64,000 bases of DNA from Actinacidiphila alni (GTDB lineage Bacteria; Actinomycetota; Actinomycetes; Streptomycetales; Streptomycetaceae). Below the pieces are notes generated by a model that saw only the letters and a program-made list of their open reading frames with translations, was not told the origin of the DNA and ran no database searches. The translations under genes and the position numbers were made by a program. Location of the stretch: positions 1 through 64,000 of the forward strand of contig NZ_FONG01000009.1 of NCBI RefSeq assembly GCF_900112845.1. Reading direction: 5' to 3'. How positions within the stretch are numbered: position 1 is the stretch's first letter; every line of letters begins with the position of its first letter. Of the stretch, positions 59,507-64,000 are shown piece by piece.

Positions 59507-62500
59507 GTGAGCACCGTTCTGCTGCTGTCCACCGCCGACACCGATCTGCTGGCGGCCCGCGCCGCGGGCGACGGCACTGTCACGTACCGGATCGGGAATC
59601 CGTCCCGGGTCGACCCGGCGGCCGACCTGCCCGCGCTGCTGGACGGCGCCGACCTCGCGGTGGTGCGGCTGCTCGGCGGCCGACGGGTCTGGGAGGAGGG
59701 GCTCGCGGTGCTCGCGGCCTCCGGGGTGCCGACGGTGCTGCTGGGCGGCGAGTCGGTGCCGGACGCGGAGCTGATGGCGCTGTCGTCGGTGCCCGCGGGC
59801 GTCGTCGCGCAGGCGCTGCGCTATCTGGTCGAGGGCGGCCCGGACAATCTCACCGAGCTGGCCCGCTTCCTGTCGGACACCGTCCTGATGAGCGGCGAGG
59901 GCTTCGCGGCGCCGCGCCGCATGCCCGACCACGGCGTGCACGGCGCGCATCCGTACGAGGAGGGCCGTCCGACGGTCGCGGTGCTCTTCTACCGCGCCCA
60001 CGAACTGTCGGGGAACACCGCCTTCGTGGACACACTGTGCGCGGCGGTCCGGGAAAGGGGCGCCAACGCTCTTCCGGTGTACTGCGGTTCACTCCGGGGG
60101 GCCGACGACGGGCTGTACGAGCTGCTCGGCCGGGCCGACGCGATCGTGGCGACGGTGCTGGCGGCCGGCGGCACGGTGGCGTCGGAGGCGAGCGCGGGCG
60201 GTGACGACGAGGCGTGGGACATCGGCGCGCTCGCGGACCTGGACGTCCCCGTCCTCCAGGGACTGTGCCTGACGTCGTCCCGGACGGCCTGGCAGGAGTC
60301 GGACGCGGCGCTGACACCGATGGACGCGGCGATGCAGGTGGCGATCCCGGAGTTCGACGGGCGGCTGATCACGGTGCCGTTCTCGTTCAAGGAGACCGGC
60401 GAGGGCGATGTGCCGGTCTACGTCGCCGATCCGGAGCGGGCCGCGCGGGTCGCCGGGATCGCGGTGCGGCACGCGGCGCTGCGGCACAAGGCGAACGCGG
60501 ACAAGCGGCTCGCGCTGGTCTTCACCGCCTACCCGACCAAGCACTCCCGGGTCGGCAACGCGGTCGGCCTGGACACCCCGGCCTCCGCCGTCCGGTTGCT
60601 GGACGCGCTGCGCGACGCGGGTTACGTGACCGGTGAACACCCGGGCGAGGGCGACGAGTTGATCCACCGGCTGATCGCGGCCGGCGGGCACGACGTGGAG
60701 TGGCTGACGGAGGATCAGCTCGCGGCGGCGCCCGCGCGGGTCCCGCTGGCGGACTACGAGAAGTGGTTCGCCGCCCTCGACCCCGACCTGCGGGCCGGCA
60801 TCCTGGAGCACTGGGGCGAGCCGCCGGGCTCCCTCTACATCGACGGCACCGACATCGTGCTGGCGTCGCTCCAATTCGGCAATGTCGTGGTGATGATCCA
60901 GCCGCCGCGCGGCTTCGGCGAGAATCCGATCGCGATCTACCACGACCCGGACATGCCGCCGTCGCACCACTACCTGGCCGCGTACCGCTGGCTGGAGACC
61001 TCGGCTGCCGAGGGCGGTTTCGGGGCCGACGCGATCGTGCACCTCGGCAAGCACGGCACGATGGAGTGGCTGCCCGGCAAGGGCCTCGGTCTGTCGGCGG
61101 GCTGCGCGCCGGACGCGGTGCTGGGCGAACTCCCCCTGGTCTACCCGTTCATCGTCAACGACCCGGGCGAGGGCACCCAGGCCAAGCGGCGCGGTCACGC
61201 CACCGTTGTGGACCATCTCGTGCCGCCGATGGCCCGCGCCGACACCTACGGCGATCTGGCGAAGCTGGAGCAACTCCTCGACGAGTACGCCCTGGTGAAC
61301 GATCTCGACCCGACGAAGTCCCCGGCGATCCGCAGCCAGATCTGGACGCTGGTGCGGGCCGCCGAACTCCACCACGACCTGCATGTGGACGAACAGCCCG
61401 ACGAGGACGGCTTCGACGACTTCGTGCTGCATGTCGACGGCTGGCTCTGCGAGATCAAGGACGTGCAGATCAGGGACGGTCTGCACATCCTCGGCGGCGG
61501 CCCGGTCGGCGAGGCCCGGGTCAATCTGGTGCTGGCGGTGCTGCGTTCGGCGCAGGTGTGGGGCGGTGTCGGCGCCGCGCTGCCGGGCCTGCGGGCCGCG
61601 CTCGCCGCCTCCTTCGGCCTGGAGGAGAAGGCGCTGCTGGCCGAGCCGGGCGCCCGCGCCGAGCTGCCGCCGACGCTCACCGCGCTCGCCGAAGGACCGG
61701 CCCGTACCGGCTCGGACGCCGTCGACCTGCTGGAGCAGATCGCGCGCCGTCTCGCCGAGGCGATGGAGGCCGCCGACTGGTCGCCGGACGCGGCGACGCG
61801 CGTCGTACGGGACGTGCTCGGCGGGCACCACGTACCGGACGCCGTACGGGTACTGGAATTCGCCGCGCGCGAGGTCGTGCCGCGGCTGGCCAGGACCACC
61901 GACGAGATCGACCACATCCTGCGGGCGCTGCGCGGCGGTTACGTACCGGCCGGGCCGTCCGGGTCGCCGACCCGCGGGCTGGTCAATGTGCTGCCGACCG
62001 GCCGTAATTTCTACTCCGTCGATCCCAAGGCCATTCCGTCCAGGCTCGCCTGGGACGTCGGCACGGCGCTCGCGGACTCGCTGCTGGCCCGGCATCTGGC
62101 GGACACCGGCGCGTACCCGGCGTCGGTGGGCCTGACCGTGTGGGGCACCTCCTGCATGCGCACGCAGGGCGACGACATCGCGGAGATCCTCGCGCTGCTC
62201 GGCTGCCGGCCGCTGTGGGACGACGCGTCGCGCCGCGTCACCGGCTTCGAGGTGATCCCCGCCGAGGAGTTGGGGCGGCCACGGATCGACGTCACCGTCC
62301 GGATCTCCGGCTTCTTCCGTGACGCCTTCCCGCACGTCGTCGCCCTGGTGGACGACGCGGTGCGGACCGTCGCCGAGCTGGACGAGGACCCGGCCGTCAA
62401 CCACGTGCGGGCGCACGCCGACGAGGACTTCACCGGGCACGGCGACCGGCGGCGCGCGACCGCCCGGATCTTCGGCTCCAAGCCGGGCGCGTACGGGGCG

Positions 62501-63199
62501 GGCCTGCTGCCGCTGATCGACGCCCGCAACTGGCGCTCGGACGCCGACCTCGCCGAGGTCTACGCCGTCTGGGGCGGCTACGCGTACGGCCGGGGCCTGG
62601 ACGGGCGGGCCGCGCGCGGCGACATGGAGGCCGCCTTCCGGCGGATCCAGGTCGCCGCGAAGAACGTCGACACCCGCGAGCACGATCTCGTGGACGCCGA
62701 CGACTACTTCCAGTACCACGGCGGCATGGTCGCCATGGTCCGGCACCTGACCGGATCGTCCCCGCAGGCGTACGTCGGCGACTCCGCGCTCACCGACCAG
62801 GTCCGCACCCGCACCCTGGGTGAGGAGACGCACCGCGTCTTCCGGGCCCGGGTCGTCAACCCGCGCTGGATGGCGGCGATGCGGCGGCACGGCTACAAGG
62901 GCGCCTTCGAGATGGCGGCCACCGTCGACTACCTCTTCGGCTACGACGCGACCGCGGGCGTCGTCGACGACTGGATGTACGAGCGGCTCGCCACCGAGTA
63001 CGTCTTCGACCCGCAGAACCAGGACTTCATGCGGAAGTCCAACCCCTGGGCGCTGCGCGGCATCACCGAGCGCCTCCTCGAAGCCGCCGACCGCGGTCTG
63101 TGGTCCGCCCCTGACCCGGACACGCTGGAGCGGCTGCGCGCCACATATCTGGAGCTCGAAGGCGACTTGGAGGGCGACGTGGCAGGTGACGACGCATGA
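59507..63199 (+). CDS. cobN: Cobaltochelatase subunit CobN
   Basis: A 1230-aa large subunit that binds the corrin ring and inserts cobalt with ATP-using AAA+ partners. Typical CobN/BchH blocks are TAYPTKHSRVGNAVGLDTP, HLGKHGTMEWLPGKGLGLS, YPFIVNDPGEGTQAKRRGH and TGRNFYSVDPKAIPS. GTG 59507 gives the usual MSTVLLLSTAD-type start. An ATG at 59417 overlapping the cobQ stop is also in frame and would add 30 low-complexity residues. Confidence 0.95.
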   Translation: MSTVLLLSTADTDLLAARAAGDGTVTYRIGNPSRVDPAADLPALLDGADLAVVRLLGGRRVWEEGLAVLAASGVPTVLLGGESVPDAELMALSSVPAGVVAQALRYLVEGGPDNLTELARFLSDTVLMSGEGFAAPRRMPDHGVHGAHPYEEGRPTVAVLFYRAHELSGNTAFVDTLCAAVRERGANALPVYCGSLRGADDGLYELLGRADAIVATVLAAGGTVASEASAGGDDEAWDIGALADLDVPVLQGLCLTSSRTAWQESDAALTPMDAAMQVAIPEFDGRLITVPFSFKETGEGDVPVYVADPERAARVAGIAVRHAALRHKANADKRLALVFTAYPTKHSRVGNAVGLDTPASAVRLLDALRDAGYVTGEHPGEGDELIHRLIAAGGHDVEWLTEDQLAAAPARVPLADYEKWFAALDPDLRAGILEHWGEPPGSLYIDGTDIVLASLQFGNVVVMIQPPRGFGENPIAIYHDPDMPPSHHYLAAYRWLETSAAEGGFGADAIVHLGKHGTMEWLPGKGLGLSAGCAPDAVLGELPLVYPFIVNDPGEGTQAKRRGHATVVDHLVPPMARADTYGDLAKLEQLLDEYALVNDLDPTKSPAIRSQIWTLVRAAELHHDLHVDEQPDEDGFDDFVLHVDGWLCEIKDVQIRDGLHILGGGPVGEARVNLVLAVLRSAQVWGGVGAALPGLRAALAASFGLEEKALLAEPGARAELPPTLTALAEGPARTGSDAVDLLEQIARRLAEAMEAADWSPDAATRVVRDVLGGHHVPDAVRVLEFAAREVVPRLARTTDEIDHILRALRGGYVPAGPSGSPTRGLVNVLPTGRNFYSVDPKAIPSRLAWDVGTALADSLLARHLADTGAYPASVGLTVWGTSCMRTQGDDIAEILALLGCRPLWDDASRRVTGFEVIPAEELGRPRIDVTVRISGFFRDAFPHVVALVDDAVRTVAELDEDPAVNHVRAHADEDFTGHGDRRRATARIFGSKPGAYGAGLLPLIDARNWRSDADLAEVYAVWGGYAYGRGLDGRAARGDMEAAFRRIQVAAKNVDTREHDLVDADDYFQYHGGMVAMVRHLTGSSPQAYVGDSALTDQVRTRTLGEETHRVFRARVVNPRWMAAMRRHGYKGAFEMAATVDYLFGYDATAGVVDDWMYERLATEYVFDPQNQDFMRKSNPWALRGITERLLEAADRGLWSAPDPDTLERLRATYLELEGDLEGDVAGDDA

Positions 63200-63245
63200 G
63201 GACGCCGTCGACGAGGACCCGCGACCGTGACCATCTGGAGGCATC

Positions 63246-64000
63246 GTGAGTACGCCGTATCCGTTCACCGCGCTCGTCGGGCAGGACGACCTGCGGCTGG
63301 CGCTGCTGCTGAACGCGGTGAGCCCGGCCGTGGGCGGGGTGCTGGTCAGGGGTGAGAAGGGCACCGCCAAGTCGACGGCGGTGCGGGCGCTGTCCGCGCT
63401 GCTGCCGGAGGTGGCGGTGGTGCCCGGGTGCCGTTTCTCCTGCGACCCGGCGGCGCCCGACCCGGGGTGCCCGGACGGCCCGCACGAAGCGGGCGGCGGC
63501 GCCGAACGGCCGGCCCGCGTCGTGGAGTTGCCGGTCGGCGCGAGCGAGGACCGGCTGGTCGGCGCGCTGGACATCGAGCGGGCGCTCGCGGAGGGCGTGA
63601 AGGCGTTCGAGCCGGGCCTGCTCGCGGCGGCGCACCGCGGTGTGCTGTACGTGGACGAGGTGAATCTCCTCCACGACCACCTGGTGGACCTGCTGCTGGA
63701 CGCGGCGGCGATGGGCGCGAGCTATGTGGAGCGCGAGGGCGTCTCCGTCCGGCACGCGGCCCGTTTCCTGCTGGTCGGCACGATGAACCCCGAAGAGGGC
63801 GAGCTGCGCCCGCAGTTGCTCGACCGCTTCGGCCTCACTGTCGAGGTGACCGCCTCGCGGGAGACCGACGAGCGCGTCGAGGTCGTACGGCGGCGGCTCG
63901 CGTACGACGCCGATCCGGCCGCTTTCACGGCCCGTTGGGCGGCGGACGAGCAGGGGGTGCGCGAACGGATCGCCGCCGCACGGCGGTTGCTGCCCGAGGT
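63246..64000 (+). CDS. Magnesium/cobalt-chelatase AAA+ subunit (ChlI/D-like), partial
   Basis: The ORF is open to the window edge (251 codons seen). It is a ChlI-type AAA+ ATPase: [15 protein letters not shown], Walker [11 protein letters not shown], a Cys-rich insert after the second strand ([14 protein letters not shown]), Walker [22 protein letters not shown] and sensor [20 protein letters not shown]. In Streptomyces such proteins often continue into a ChlD-like VWA domain and serve CobN in place of CobST. GTG 63246 has GGAGG 4 nt upstream. Confidence 0.92.
   Translation, partial: MSTPYPFTALVGQDDLRLALLLNAVSPAVGGVLVRGEKGTAKSTAVRALSALLPEVAVVPGCRFSCDPAAPDPGCPDGPHEAGGGAERPARVVELPVGASEDRLVGALDIERALAEGVKAFEPGLLAAAHRGVLYVDEVNLLHDHLVDLLLDAAAMGASYVEREGVSVRHAARFLLVGTMNPEEGELRPQLLDRFGLTVEVTASRETDERVEVVRRRLAYDADPAAFTARWAADEQGVRERIAAARRLLPE

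Overview
The window is high-GC actinobacterial chromosome, almost certainly from Streptomyces or a close relative. The evidence is near-universal G/C at third codon positions, a chaplin, a streptophobe-family membrane protein, the tiny SGM_5486-type transporter-associated protein, the Gbn nucleoid protein and a whiskered set of GTG/TTG starts. From memory, not checked by search, the gene order resembles the Streptomyces coelicolor segment from about SCO1790 to SCO1850 (chpE, fabI-fabG, moaA, gbn, pit, cob genes). It is conserved core chromosome. I see no prophage, IS element, CRISPR array, integrated plasmid or tRNA.

Layout. 1-590: the 5' end of a 16S rRNA gene on the minus strand, its hairpin-rich leader and a strong rrn promoter that physically overlaps the tyrS terminator. 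590-9.3 kb: tyrS, a 3-methyladenine DNA glycosylase, a Spo0M-like protein, a PEBP-family protein, an HNH nuclease, a TSUP permease, an SPFH/NfeD pair, an ABC ATPase and an uncharacterised protein. 9.3-13.6 kb: a ChpE-like chaplin, a GAF histidine kinase/LuxR response regulator pair, an SDR and a QueA-like protein. 13.8-21.9 kb: a secreted transglycosylase, a double-FHA ABC exporter, a streptophobe protein, serB, a SixA phosphatase and a small membrane protein. 22-30.9 kb: an MFS carrier with divergent FadR-type regulator, fabI-fabG (FAS II), a chitin/cellulose-type LPMO with a DasR-like site, tldD-tldE and kptA.

30.9-43.2 kb: small membrane proteins, moaA, a subtilisin-like protease, an alcohol dehydrogenase gene broken by short palindromic inserts, lysoplasmalogenase and fatty-acid-hydroxylase-like membrane enzymes, a DEDDh exonuclease with BRCT domain, SURF1, a GH15 enzyme and an atypical SDR. 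43.3-46.9 kb: an Asp23/AmaP envelope-stress cluster. 47-54.8 kb: an enoyl-CoA hydratase, gbn, an ABC-F protein, a zinc metallopeptidase, a helical hypothetical, an alpha/beta hydrolase and a class II aldolase. 54.9-64 kb: a phosphate transporter behind a PHO box, then a cobalamin riboswitch followed by cobD-cobQ-cobN and a chelatase AAA+ subunit that runs off the window.

Functional themes are cell-envelope upkeep, fatty-acid synthesis, nutrient sensing (phosphate, aminosugars, B12) and late cobalamin synthesis. The most unusual signals are regulatory or structural: the terminator/promoter overlap at rrn; a divergent pair whose palindrome holds both -10 boxes with both predicted start sites on the ATG; two related ~30-nt palindromes inside one adh gene; a GATC cluster beside gbn; an exact 20-bp tandem repeat ending one gene; and a 30-codon ORF between the B12 riboswitch and cobD. 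I did not find a convincing wholly new multi-gene system.
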